Shown here piece by piece: positions 15,645 through 24,361 of a stretch of DNA of 63,880 nucleotides. Numbering within the stretch: the stretch's first letter is position 1; each line of letters opens with the position of its first letter. Below the pieces are notes generated by a model that was not told where the DNA came from, searched no databases, and saw only the letters and a program-made list of their open reading frames with translations. This DNA comes from Nitrospira sp. (GTDB lineage Bacteria > Nitrospirota > Nitrospiria > Nitrospirales > Nitrospiraceae): contig SWDG01000007.1 of the NCBI GenBank assembly GCA_005116965.1, positions 1 to 63,880 of the forward strand, read 5' to 3'. The position numbers and the translations under genes are program-made.

Positions 15645-17413
15645 GGACCAACCGCCTCATTCCCTTGATTCGCGACCGTGAGGGTGGCTCGTAAAGTGAC
15701 GATCCGCCGGTCGCGGGCTTCTCCTGTTGACCCCAGTTGGACGATAGATTGCCCAAGTCCCGTAATGACGGTCGTAGCCTCACCAAGTTGCTCCCCTCCG
15801 AGGGCCACGAGCACGGCGTGGGCTCGTTCCTTGCTCAGCTGAATATTGCGTGTCACAGGACCAGTGTTGTCGGTCGACCCCAGTACTTCGAGCCTCACTC
15901 GCTGGCCTGATTGGGATGCGGCTTGGTCCAGCTCTCCTAACGCAATAGACACAGCACCAAGCGTGGCACGTTCCGATGGTTCCACTATCGATAACCCCGA
16001 GCGAAAGCGAACGACCGTTCGATTGACCCGTTCGAGGAGATCCGGGATGGAGGTCGTGACGAGTCCTTCGTCACGGTAGAGGGAAATTCCTGGCACCAAG
16101 GTAGCCAACCGTTTCGTCTCTCGGGCCCACTCGATGGAAGCCGAGCCAGTTGCGACAAGCGTGTCTCCCTCCACGGACAGTTTAACGGTTGTGGGGGCGT
16201 GCAACATCGAGTGCGCTCTGGTCTCGACGAGTTGAGGGTCCAGCGAGTAATAGGGAGACCAGACAGCCTTGATGCTCGATGGCTCAAGGCCAGCCTCAAC
16301 CACCATCGCCGAAGGGTCTTTGGCCAAGGGGTCTCGCAACCCCTCGAGGTGATAGCCTGTCAACGTCGATTTTGCCACGGTGACAACCATGCCCGGCTCA
16401 GTCCCAAGTTCAACCAGCAGATTGGACCACCGCGCATGGGTTTGGTAGGCCATGACACCCCACCACGAGAGCAAGAGGATCATCACCCCGCCCAGAATCC
16501 ATAGCTTCAAGGCGCTGGGTCGCGGTGGTGCTTCATAGTGGGCATGCAAACAGTTTTCCAGACAGATCTGTGTCGTTTTAAACGGCGCCGCGTCTCCATC
16601 AAAATGGGTCAAGGCATCGGGTTGCTGCGCATGAATATCATCCAGCGCGGCTTGAAAATCCTCCCTGAGGGTTTCAGGGGGAGTACCCCGAACGACACCG
16701 GCCAAGTAGGCGTGGGACCCCTGTTCAATCCACACGGTCCATTCACCAACTCGAAAATGGTCGAGCGTCTGGTCTGGTGACGCGCCAAACGAATCCCGCA
16801 CATAGCTCTGAATCGCCGTCAGCATGCCGGACAAGACCTGCTGATCCTGAACCACAGCCCCCTCGGCTGCCACGTGATGCAGGAGAAGGCCTGTCTCCCG
16901 ATGGATAAGAAACACTTGTTCCACGCGATAGCGGAGCGTATGGAGCAGTACGACCTCCGCGAACGGTCGCCCTGTCCGCCAGGCTTCCAATCGCCAACGA
17001 AGGCCTCGGACGGACAGGCTTTCATCCAACGAGTGGTTAAAGGACTGGGTCATGCCTTGCAAGGCACGCGCGATGGCCTGCCGAATGGCTGGCCCCATGA
17101 TTGGGGCGATCGCATCGACGATCGCCCGTGGCGACTTCCGTATGGTCGTGACAAATCCGTTCTCGACGTAGGGAGTCAGAACCGTCGATAACTGTGGATC
17201 TCTCTCCCCACGAACGGCAAATGCCTCAGGAAGTACCCGGCTGATATCACGAGGCTGAACCGCCCGATTGTCGAGCCGATCCCGGAGTTCGTCAAGTTGT
17301 GTCTGCTCCGGAGAGAGTAAAAGCGTGCGCAGCTGGGTCCAGTCTTCGTCTACGGACGTGTATCCTTCAGAAGATGGAGAATCGCGATGAGGCCTGTGTG
17401 GATCGGTAGACAT
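15641..17413 (-). CDS. Single-pass membrane protein with C-terminal OmpA-like domain
   Basis: The ATG at 17413 gives 590 aa, with a TTG twelve bases upstream as an alternative; neither has a strong ribosome site. A large cytoplasmic region (1-300) includes helices and an alpha/beta segment around 160-265 (VFLIHRETGLLLHH, SGMLTAIQSYVRDSFG). One TM helix lies at about 302-322. The remainder would be periplasmic, with a BON-like segment near 395-440 and an OmpA-like peptidoglycan-binding end (about 480-585; VRLEVLGSTDNTG, LSKERAHAVL). It could report cell-wall state inward to the overlapping GTPase gene product. The family is not one I can name. Confidence 0.75.
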   Translation of the reverse strand: MSTDPHRPHRDSPSSEGYTSVDEDWTQLRTLLLSPEQTQLDELRDRLDNRAVQPRDISRVLPEAFAVRGERDPQLSTVLTPYVENGFVTTIRKSPRAIVDAIAPIMGPAIRQAIARALQGMTQSFNHSLDESLSVRGLRWRLEAWRTGRPFAEVVLLHTLRYRVEQVFLIHRETGLLLHHVAAEGAVVQDQQVLSGMLTAIQSYVRDSFGASPDQTLDHFRVGEWTVWIEQGSHAYLAGVVRGTPPETLREDFQAALDDIHAQQPDALTHFDGDAAPFKTTQICLENCLHAHYEAPPRPSALKLWILGGVMILLLSWWGVMAYQTHARWSNLLVELGTEPGMVVTVAKSTLTGYHLEGLRDPLAKDPSAMVVEAGLEPSSIKAVWSPYYSLDPQLVETRAHSMLHAPTTVKLSVEGDTLVATGSASIEWARETKRLATLVPGISLYRDEGLVTTSIPDLLERVNRTVVRFRSGLSIVEPSERATLGAVSIALGELDQAASQSGQRVRLEVLGSTDNTGPVTRNIQLSKERAHAVLVALGGEQLGEATTVITGLGQSIVQLGSTGEARDRRIVTLRATLTVANQGNEAVGP

Positions 17414-17475
17414 GGGGTAACACAATCGTCATGGACTCGATAGATCACAAAGAGACTGCCCACGGCCCGCTGTTG

Positions 17476-18102
17476 TTAGGTTGAGCCGCGACCGGAGACT
17501 GCCTCATCACTGGATAGCCGTTGAGATGCCTCCAATAAAATGGCTGCGAGCGTCGCACGATCCGTCTTTTCTGCACGGAGATCATGGACGGCCTGATTGA
17601 GTGCCGACGTCGCCTCGGCATGTCGAGCACGCACATCGGTCGCCAGCTCGCTCGTCCGTTCTGTCAGCTGCTGGAGAACATGTGCTTGCACTTCGGTCGC
17701 CTGCATATCGAGCAGACGTGCTTTATCCTCAAGGGTTGTCGCCAGTTGGGTAAGGTCCTGTGTCAGGTTCGTGACGGATTCCCCTCGGACTTCCTGCTCC
17801 TTGGTCAACCGACTCGTAAGCGCCTCAACTTCTTTCTTGATGTAGAGCTCAAGGCTCTCAAAACGTCGCTTGAGATCGTTGCGGAGGTCCGAGGCTTCAC
17901 GGATTAAATGTTGTTCGAGTTGCGCAAACCGACGGTCATGTTCTCGGGCTTGCGCGCCAAAGAGAATGTCGCGAATCTTGTCGAGATTCCCGCTTGCGGA
18001 TCGATCGTCAAGGTGTGCTGCTCCACCGACTTGGTCCGAGTCTGTCGCGGGGTCGTCGCGAGCGATCAGGGGCTGGTCTGTGGAGCGTGCTGTGCCCATC
18101 AT
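17476..18102 (-). CDS. Soluble coiled-coil protein
   Basis: This 208-aa protein has a gaggtg site before the ATG; a second ATG follows immediately. Residues about 45-195 are nearly continuous heptad helix (RRFAQLEQHLIREASDL, YIKKEVEALTSRLTKEQEV, LTERTSELATDVRARH) with no catalytic motif, preceded by a polar, disordered N-terminus. It is the first gene of the GTPase-activator operon, 62 bp before the OmpA-like gene, and may be a scaffold or a polar-organising partner. No family was recognised. Confidence 0.7.
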   Translation of the reverse strand: MMGTARSTDQPLIARDDPATDSDQVGGAAHLDDRSASGNLDKIRDILFGAQAREHDRRFAQLEQHLIREASDLRNDLKRRFESLELYIKKEVEALTSRLTKEQEVRGESVTNLTQDLTQLATTLEDKARLLDMQATEVQAHVLQQLTERTSELATDVRARHAEATSALNQAVHDLRAEKTDRATLAAILLEASQRLSSDEAVSGRGST

Positions 18103-18358
18103 TTCACCTCATCTCGGGATCGCAAAAGAACGAAGCAAGGCAATGATACACGCCTCGTTGTTCGGTCTCTTCGGGTAGAATCTTCAGCCATTTCACCTGA
18201 CCATCTTCACTACTTCGCTTTCCTTCTATTATGAGCCAATCAACGGTATTGTGGCCTGATCTTAGCACCGGAGAAACCTGCGCAACAAGACCGAATCTCT
18301 CAGGCCGCCTTCTCAAGAGTACTGTAAGGAAAGTTCAAAGTTGCCAGGCCCGACGGTC

Positions 18359-19156
18359 TTATCCGTTCACGAGGTGAACGTCGTGACGAGAAGAGGGCAA
18401 CTCGATACCATGCGTCCGGAATCGTTCGAGAATCAACTTGTTCAACTCCCCCTGAACCACGTTGTAGTTGGTCACAGCCGCCCATGGCTCCACGGCTAGA
18501 GCGATTGACGACTCTCCTAGAGACGATACTCCTACGGAAGGAGCAGGGTCTTTCAAGACCAACGGGTGCTGTTGAAGGATATCCTTCACGTGCGCCAGCG
18601 CGTCATCGATTTTGACGCGCTGTGAGAGGGGGACCGTCAGATGCAGCTGACGGATGACACCGAAATTATGCAGGATTTCCCCGACAATTTTTCGATTGGG
18701 AATGAGGACGCGTGAATGGTCAGCGTGCATCAGCGTCGTGGTGAAGATATCAATGACCATGACGTCACCGTGAACTCCAAGCAGCGAGATATGTTCGCCG
18801 ACCTTGTAGGGTTTGCTGAAGATAATCGACAGCCCCGCCATCACATTGCTCAGGACACCCTGCAAGGCCAACCCAACACCCACGCCGGCGACTCCGACAC
18901 CGGCGAGCAGCGGAGCGATGGGCACACCCAGAGTTTGGAGCGCGATCATCGCCGTAAACAGTATGACGATGATTTTCACGATACGCACCAGGAGCAGGCG
19001 CACTGGTGGCTCAAGGGTCTGTTTTTCAAGCGCCTGTTGGGTAAAATTGGCGGCCCCACGAGACGCCATCATGCCGCCGATGAGGATGCCGAGCGCGACC
19101 GCCGCCTGCAACCCGTACTGCACGGCATATTGAGTGAGCGTATCCAGCATATTCAT
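18359..19156 (-). CDS. Small-conductance mechanosensitive channel (MscS family)
   Basis: This 265-aa MscS-type channel has three N-terminal TM helices (about 15-100), the last being the Gly/Ala-rich pore helix (VGVAGVGVGLALQGVLSNVMAGL-like region, described here only in part). The beta domain begins KPYKVGEHISL and the alpha/beta C-terminal domain contains HNFGVIRQLHLTVPL. Length and order match the minimal MscS core. It follows the AsmA-family gene by 12 bp on the same strand. The channel relieves turgor on osmotic downshift. Confidence 0.93.
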   Translation of the reverse strand: MNMLDTLTQYAVQYGLQAAVALGILIGGMMASRGAANFTQQALEKQTLEPPVRLLLVRIVKIIVILFTAMIALQTLGVPIAPLLAGVGVAGVGVGLALQGVLSNVMAGLSIIFSKPYKVGEHISLLGVHGDVMVIDIFTTTLMHADHSRVLIPNRKIVGEILHNFGVIRQLHLTVPLSQRVKIDDALAHVKDILQQHPLVLKDPAPSVGVSSLGESSIALAVEPWAAVTNYNVVQGELNKLILERFRTHGIELPSSRHDVHLVNG

Positions 19157-19168
19157 AGAGATAGTTCC

Positions 19169-20740
19169 TTATCGACCGAATAATCCTTTGAGCAGCTCTT
19201 TCCCATCTTTTTGAAGGTCCTCGGGCTTTGTCGTCCCTTTGAGCAGCCCATCGACGGCTTCTTCGACCCTCTTCCTGACCTGCTCCTGCACTTTCCCGGT
19301 GAGGCCCTTGACATCAACTCCATACGCGGGGGCTTGAGCCGTTCCGGTAATCGTGAGCGGGAGACTCAATCGGCCGTCTTTCAAGGCGATTTTGACGACG
19401 GGCGATGCGGCGGCAATCTTTTGGCTCATCTCTTGGGAGAGGTTGAGATTCACGGCAAGGTTCACTCGCTGATCAAACCCGATCGTGCCGCCGCCAGTCG
19501 CCTGAAAATCATGGCTATCCATCATGAGCCGCTGCACATTGATCACCCCTTGCTTAATAGCGAGATCCGTCTCGATCGTCGAAAAGGCCGTGGCCTTCGC
19601 ATCGCCCAGGGACATACCGGCCACGTTGAGGGCTGAGACCACTTCCTGGAGAAGATTCACCCCTTCGATTTTTCCATCTTTCACGGCCATGTGCCCAGTT
19701 CCCTCTAAGGCCTTGGTCAGATCCGGCATCGAGAACCCACGCCCTTGCACCGACAGGTCCATACCGGCCGTCCCACTGATGGAGATCGGCGTCTCGGCAA
19801 CAGCATCGAGCGCCGGACCGAGTTGTAATCCTTGAATCGTCACCGCCCCTTTGAATGGAGGCATGTCTGATCCGGCGATCAGTTTGCCTTGCCCCTTCAC
19901 CTCACCGTCGAACAGGCGGAACGCCAGGGATTTCAGCTTGGCCTCTTGCCCTATCACTTCCGCCGAAATCTGGAGATCCTTGATCTCAACCGGGGTCTTC
20001 AGGGGAAGCGCAATCGGTACGTTCGCCGTATTGATCACCGGCGAGGTGATATTGATGATGGCATCATTCCCGGCGGCCTTTCCTGTAATGGCAAAGTCCG
20101 TCTTTCCCACACCAAGCTGGAAATTGATCGCATCAATGTCCAGCGTCTCTCGCAATGGACCAAAGGTGCCGTCGAGTTTTACCGGCAGATTGAATGGTTG
20201 CACCAGTGAGCCGACATGCACACTTGGCGTCTGCCCAAGCCGCACTGACTGCAGCAGCACCTCCAAATCTTGTAATACATATTCCGTCGGCTTAGCGGCA
20301 GAGAGATCACGGTAGGTCAATTTCCCACCGTCGATCGATACACGGTCCACGGCCAGCAGCGCCAGAATCTTGAGCGGCCCCTCCGTTGAAGGAATCGGGG
20401 CGCGCGAAGGTTTCTCCGGCACCGGCACACCTTTACGGCCGATGGTGGAAACGTTCAGCACGCCCTTCTGGTTCTTGATCACCGTGATGACTGGTTGGCG
20501 AAGCGTGATTTCCTCCACTTCGACTTTGCTGCTCAGCAGTGGCATCAACTTCACACCGACTTCCAACGACGCACCAGAGAGAGTGCGCCGTGGACTCGTC
20601 GTGTTCCGGTGATGATAATCCTCTTGTGAGGTGGGAGATGCCGCCCGGATTGTACGGGACCAGCAGTCCCTATACAAGAAATCTCTCCTGCCTAGGTGGT
20701 TGAAGAACAGAGCCACATCCGCTAGCATGGCGGCCACCAT
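19169..20740 (-). CDS. AsmA-family protein lacking its N-terminal membrane anchor (5'-truncated)
   Basis: Recognisable AsmA sequence begins only near residue 54 (about base 20581) with LSGASLEVGVKLMPLL and continues to the end with VEVEEITLRQPVITV, GTAGMDLSVQGRGFSMPDL and FDQRVNLAVNLNLS. The preceding 53 residues are Arg/His-rich and unlike the family. The usual N-terminal TM helix and roughly 90 residues are absent, and no other minus-strand frame upstream restores them. AsmA-like proteins act in outer-membrane lipid or protein assembly and are anchored in the inner membrane, so this copy may be non-functional or initiate internally, for example at the in-frame ATG near 20545. It precedes the MscS gene by 12 bp. 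Confidence 0.7.
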   Translation of the reverse strand: MVAAMLADVALFFNHLGRRDFLYRDCWSRTIRAASPTSQEDYHHRNTTSPRRTLSGASLEVGVKLMPLLSSKVEVEEITLRQPVITVIKNQKGVLNVSTIGRKGVPVPEKPSRAPIPSTEGPLKILALLAVDRVSIDGGKLTYRDLSAAKPTEYVLQDLEVLLQSVRLGQTPSVHVGSLVQPFNLPVKLDGTFGPLRETLDIDAINFQLGVGKTDFAITGKAAGNDAIINITSPVINTANVPIALPLKTPVEIKDLQISAEVIGQEAKLKSLAFRLFDGEVKGQGKLIAGSDMPPFKGAVTIQGLQLGPALDAVAETPISISGTAGMDLSVQGRGFSMPDLTKALEGTGHMAVKDGKIEGVNLLQEVVSALNVAGMSLGDAKATAFSTIETDLAIKQGVINVQRLMMDSHDFQATGGGTIGFDQRVNLAVNLNLSQEMSQKIAAASPVVKIALKDGRLSLPLTITGTAQAPAYGVDVKGLTGKVQEQVRKRVEEAVDGLLKGTTKPEDLQKDGKELLKGLFGR

Positions 20741-20775
20741 TTCCGCTTTGGTTGTTCCAGTAGGGAGGACTATCG

Positions 20776-22956
20776 ATGCGATTCCGCATCCTCTTTTTCC
20801 TTGCCCTGCTCACAACTGCAGCATGCGGCGGCGGAGACAAGCATCTGCCGTCGTCGAATCCGCCCGAATACGATCCAACGAAACTCTACACCGCACCGGC
20901 TACGCCACCGAGCGCGCCAGCCACGTCGGTTGCAAAGCCGATAGATCCAGGCCCCTCGCCGATACAGTTACCTCCGCTGGAACCGGGACCGAATGAAAAG
21001 GGCGAATGGAAGAACGTGCCGGTTAGCCCGGAGTCGCTGCAATTATTCAAAAGCGTCAATAGCCCCTGTGAAGCTTTGTCGAAAATTGTCCAGGGCCTTG
21101 GCAGTACACAACTCTTCGCAGGGAAAGACGGTCAAGCGTTCAAGAAATTGCTCGGTGCTCAGGCCGAGTCGATTGCGCAATCCTTAGATCAGCAGTTGTT
21201 CGAGAACTTCAAGGCACTACTCGGCCCGACTATCGCCGCTTGTCCCTCGCCAACGCCCGTGCGCAAGAGCAGTCTCGACGAGCCTCTTCGCGCACCTCGT
21301 CTTCTGTTGGCCACGGGACCATCGAACAGCTCGTTTCAACTTGCGCAGGCCACGTCGCCAGAAGGTGAACGTGAGGGGTATGCCATCACGAAAGGCTCAG
21401 TGAACATCCCCATCCCTTCCGATGCGGTCGGCAAGAAGTCGCGCGAATGGAGAATTGAGGAAGGGAACTCGCCTGGCACGGCAGGAGACCGCAAGGCCTT
21501 CACGCTCATCAATGGCGGCTATGCCAAGAAATGCCCCACACCGGACCCCGGCGAGCAGGGAGCCTATGTCGTCGAAGGCGACTATGAACTCTCGCTGGTC
21601 GTGGACCAAACGATTAACTATTCCAACATGATTCGAACGGAGTACAACGCCCGAAGCATTCACGCCACCTTGAAGGGCCGAGTCGGTGATGATGCCCTGC
21701 TGCAATACGTCGATCTCGATGCGTCGTTGGTGATCGGGCGTGGAGGGACGAATGCGCCGACGTCGTTTGCACATCAGCACCAACATATGCGGTTTGTACC
21801 CGATCGTCGAGCGGGAGGCATGCCGTCGCAGTTTTCCAATTGGTCGGTCACGGAATGGGATTCTGCACTGGCGGGTGAAGCCCAACGTGACGCGATGAAC
21901 ATGTTGCTGCTAGCCGTAACGGTATTCTCAGGACCGTTCTACTTGGCTGCTGAAGGTGAATGGACCACAGCCAACACCTGCGTGGAGATCGTCTTCAATC
22001 CCCCCACGAAGACCAAAAAGTTTGTGCCAAGCGAATCAACTCCGGTGAAGGTGGAGTTGAAGACTAAAGGGAAGCAGGACGTGGTACCCGCAAAGTTCAA
22101 GGAAGCGAAAGAGAAGCCAAGAGAAGGCAACGGTCGTGTGTCACCGAGAGAGGACAAATCAGAGCTCAATAGACCGGCGACGTTCACCTACCAGGCTCCA
22201 GCGACCAAGGTTCAGCACAGTGGATTCCGGGTGAGTGCCATCTCCCGCGCGGGCGTCGCGGAACCCAAGGAGGGTGAGTGGGAATTGGCCCCTTCTGCGT
22301 ATGTTCTTGAATTCAAGTCGCACATCGTTCAGGAGCCGTTGAATCTTCCGAATCCCCCATTCGGCATGTTTATGAGTTCGAATGGGTTCGATGCTCATGT
22401 CCAGGCGACAGTCCCGCTCCGGCGCAGGGACGATGGCCAATGGGTGGGGGAAGGCGTGATGCAGTACGCCACTCGCACATTGACTCAGCCGGCCTCGTGC
22501 GAAATCCGCATTCAGGGCGCTGGCGCAACCACCTTTCATGTGAACGGAGGCTCGATCAGCAGTGATCCTGATCCATTTGCCGTGAACCTGATTATTCTTC
22601 CAGGCCAGTCAGGGGAAGTGGCAGAGACCCACTGTACCAGCGGTCATACGCCCCAAAAATTAAAGGAGCTGTTTGCCTCACAAGGTGTCCAAGGCGGTGA
22701 AGCTCATGTCGCGTCAAAAGGTGGGGGATGGAGCGGGGCCTTCAACTTCACTCGCTTCAAGACATTCAAATGGGAGAGAGGTAGGCAAGGCTATGAGATC
22801 GGAGGCTGGACACCGGTGCGCGACTCCGACGTGATTGCCAGAAAGACGATGACGGTCAATTGCAGCACCATGGGAATGAGCGCATGCCGGGAAGAAACGA
22901 CGCTGACCTTGCGACTGGCGGATGAGCCAGCGTCAGGTACGTCCCCGCCGCAATGA
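20776..22956 (+). CDS. Large lipoprotein of unknown function
   Basis: This 726-aa protein has a lipoprotein signal ending in the lipobox TAAC (Cys17) and a strong agggagga ribosome site. A proline-rich linker (about 25-75) is followed by a helical segment and an extended beta-rich body with histidines (HQHQHMRF) and four scattered cysteines. A segment at about 500-630 (YVLEFKSHI, WVGEGVMQY, a single Cys, then TFHVNGGSI) resembles the C-terminal half of the cytochrome-like protein at 24362-25756. It probably faces the periplasm or outer membrane. No family or reaction is recognised. It heads a run of three exported-protein genes. Confidence 0.75.
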   Translation: MRFRILFFLALLTTAACGGGDKHLPSSNPPEYDPTKLYTAPATPPSAPATSVAKPIDPGPSPIQLPPLEPGPNEKGEWKNVPVSPESLQLFKSVNSPCEALSKIVQGLGSTQLFAGKDGQAFKKLLGAQAESIAQSLDQQLFENFKALLGPTIAACPSPTPVRKSSLDEPLRAPRLLLATGPSNSSFQLAQATSPEGEREGYAITKGSVNIPIPSDAVGKKSREWRIEEGNSPGTAGDRKAFTLINGGYAKKCPTPDPGEQGAYVVEGDYELSLVVDQTINYSNMIRTEYNARSIHATLKGRVGDDALLQYVDLDASLVIGRGGTNAPTSFAHQHQHMRFVPDRRAGGMPSQFSNWSVTEWDSALAGEAQRDAMNMLLLAVTVFSGPFYLAAEGEWTTANTCVEIVFNPPTKTKKFVPSESTPVKVELKTKGKQDVVPAKFKEAKEKPREGNGRVSPREDKSELNRPATFTYQAPATKVQHSGFRVSAISRAGVAEPKEGEWELAPSAYVLEFKSHIVQEPLNLPNPPFGMFMSSNGFDAHVQATVPLRRRDDGQWVGEGVMQYATRTLTQPASCEIRIQGAGATTFHVNGGSISSDPDPFAVNLIILPGQSGEVAETHCTSGHTPQKLKELFASQGVQGGEAHVASKGGGWSGAFNFTRFKTFKWERGRQGYEIGGWTPVRDSDVIARKTMTVNCSTMGMSACREETTLTLRLADEPASGTSPPQ

Positions 22957-23047
22957 AACATCATGACGGATTGCGAGTGGGCGTCGGGCGAAGACTGAAG
23001 TGGACAGGATGTGGGTAATCTAGACCCCCACTGGAGATGAGAATCTC

Positions 23048-24325
23048 GTGTTTGCGCGCATGACAGCCGGTTTCATCTTAGCCGCGATCATCGCTGGAGG
23101 TGTTTCCCTCGTGCTCGCGCAAGAACGATTGGACTTGACGCGCTACAGCCTCACGGTACCGGTCGGCTGGTCCTCGACGGTTGAGGGTGAGCGCTGGAGG
23201 CTGTACCCCACGGGAGGCGAGAACGAACTTGGCATGGTGCCGGTTGGAAATAGCTTGCCGATCGGCCCGGCGCTCACGTATGCCGATGCGCATCGGCAAC
23301 TCTGGGCCACCGCGCTTGGCAGTCACCGAGTGTTGCAAGCCAACCCTACCCAAGAACAGAAGGGCGACGATGGACGAACGTGGCTGATCGATTCAGCGGC
23401 GATCGACTCAGGCGGTGTGCCCTATCTCTTGATTGTGAGCATGGTGGAACTCGAGGGTCGTGCGGAGGGATTCCTTGTACTGGGGACGCCGCAAGCGATT
23501 GAACGGCATCAGCAGGCGATCGATTCCATCTTAAATTCGGTGCGCCCTCGTGGAATGGCAAGCGCGGTACTGACTCGTGCGCGTGACAAGGTACCCGTGT
23601 TCGGCCAACCGAGTCCACTCGGCAATCCTGGACCAAATCGTTTGGCCGGCGTGTGGACTACCACAACGCACGAATTACGAATCGGAATGTCCGGGCTTGC
23701 GAATACACCATCGGTTTCTGAATTGATCTTGTTCGCTGATGGGTCGGCGCTCTGGGGGATGCCCGGAGAGGGTCTCTTAGGTTTTGATCGAGCAGCACAC
23801 CGCGCCCGCTCTCCTGACCGATGGGGCACCTACCAGCTGAAGGTCAAGCGGCTGATAGTGACTCGTGGTGGAGAGACGAGGCAGTATGTGGTGCTGCCGG
23901 ATGGAGCACTTGAGAACCGCTATGAGGAAGGTGGGCAGGAACGAACAGGCGAACGATTTCTTTCGCGCCGGAGTCTCGACAACGTACGGATCGCCGGTGA
24001 AGTTCGGCGCAAGGACCATTGGCCGGCGCCGGGGAATACCAGCGGGATCGGCACGTTGCCCGGCCTCACCTTCTCGAAAGACGGGACGTTCCGTGATGAA
24101 AAACTGCTGCGGATCGTACTGCCTGAGCGAACAGGAGAAGACAAGGAGGCACACGAGGCGCGTGTAGCCCCGGGGACTGGACGTTACCGGTTCGAGTATT
24201 GGACGCTGGTCCTCCAATACGACGACGGGCGAGTCAACCAGGTCAGCTTCGTCCCCACGGACCGGAAACATCCGATCAAGGGCGCAATCTTGAACGGGTA
24301 CGCGATTGAGCCGAAACCCTACTAG
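23048..24325 (+). CDS. Exported protein of unknown function
   Basis: This 425-aa protein has a signal peptide ending VLAQE near residue 25. The GTG start follows a ggagatgag site; an ATG at 23060 is an alternative start. The first domain (about 25-170) has the pattern of a stress or serine-protease-inhibitor-like fold (RYSLTVPVGW, GRTWLIDSAAI, EGFLVLGTPQAIERHQ). The second part, after about 195, is beta-rich, with repeated strands such as GSALWGMPGEGLLG and GTYQLKVKRLIVT. No cysteine cluster or catalytic motif is seen. It lies between two other exported-protein genes on the same strand. Confidence 0.7.
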   Translation: MFARMTAGFILAAIIAGGVSLVLAQERLDLTRYSLTVPVGWSSTVEGERWRLYPTGGENELGMVPVGNSLPIGPALTYADAHRQLWATALGSHRVLQANPTQEQKGDDGRTWLIDSAAIDSGGVPYLLIVSMVELEGRAEGFLVLGTPQAIERHQQAIDSILNSVRPRGMASAVLTRARDKVPVFGQPSPLGNPGPNRLAGVWTTTTHELRIGMSGLANTPSVSELILFADGSALWGMPGEGLLGFDRAAHRARSPDRWGTYQLKVKRLIVTRGGETRQYVVLPDGALENRYEEGGQERTGERFLSRRSLDNVRIAGEVRRKDHWPAPGNTSGIGTLPGLTFSKDGTFRDEKLLRIVLPERTGEDKEAHEARVAPGTGRYRFEYWTLVLQYDDGRVNQVSFVPTDRKHPIKGAILNGYAIEPKPY

Positions 24326-24361
24326 GGTGCTATCTTGCAATCTATACAATTGGGAAGACGC

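Noticed and set aside
18104-18316. 70-codon minus-strand frame just upstream of the coiled-coil gene
   Set aside because: No ribosome site or family match. It may be coding, but there is too little support to list it.
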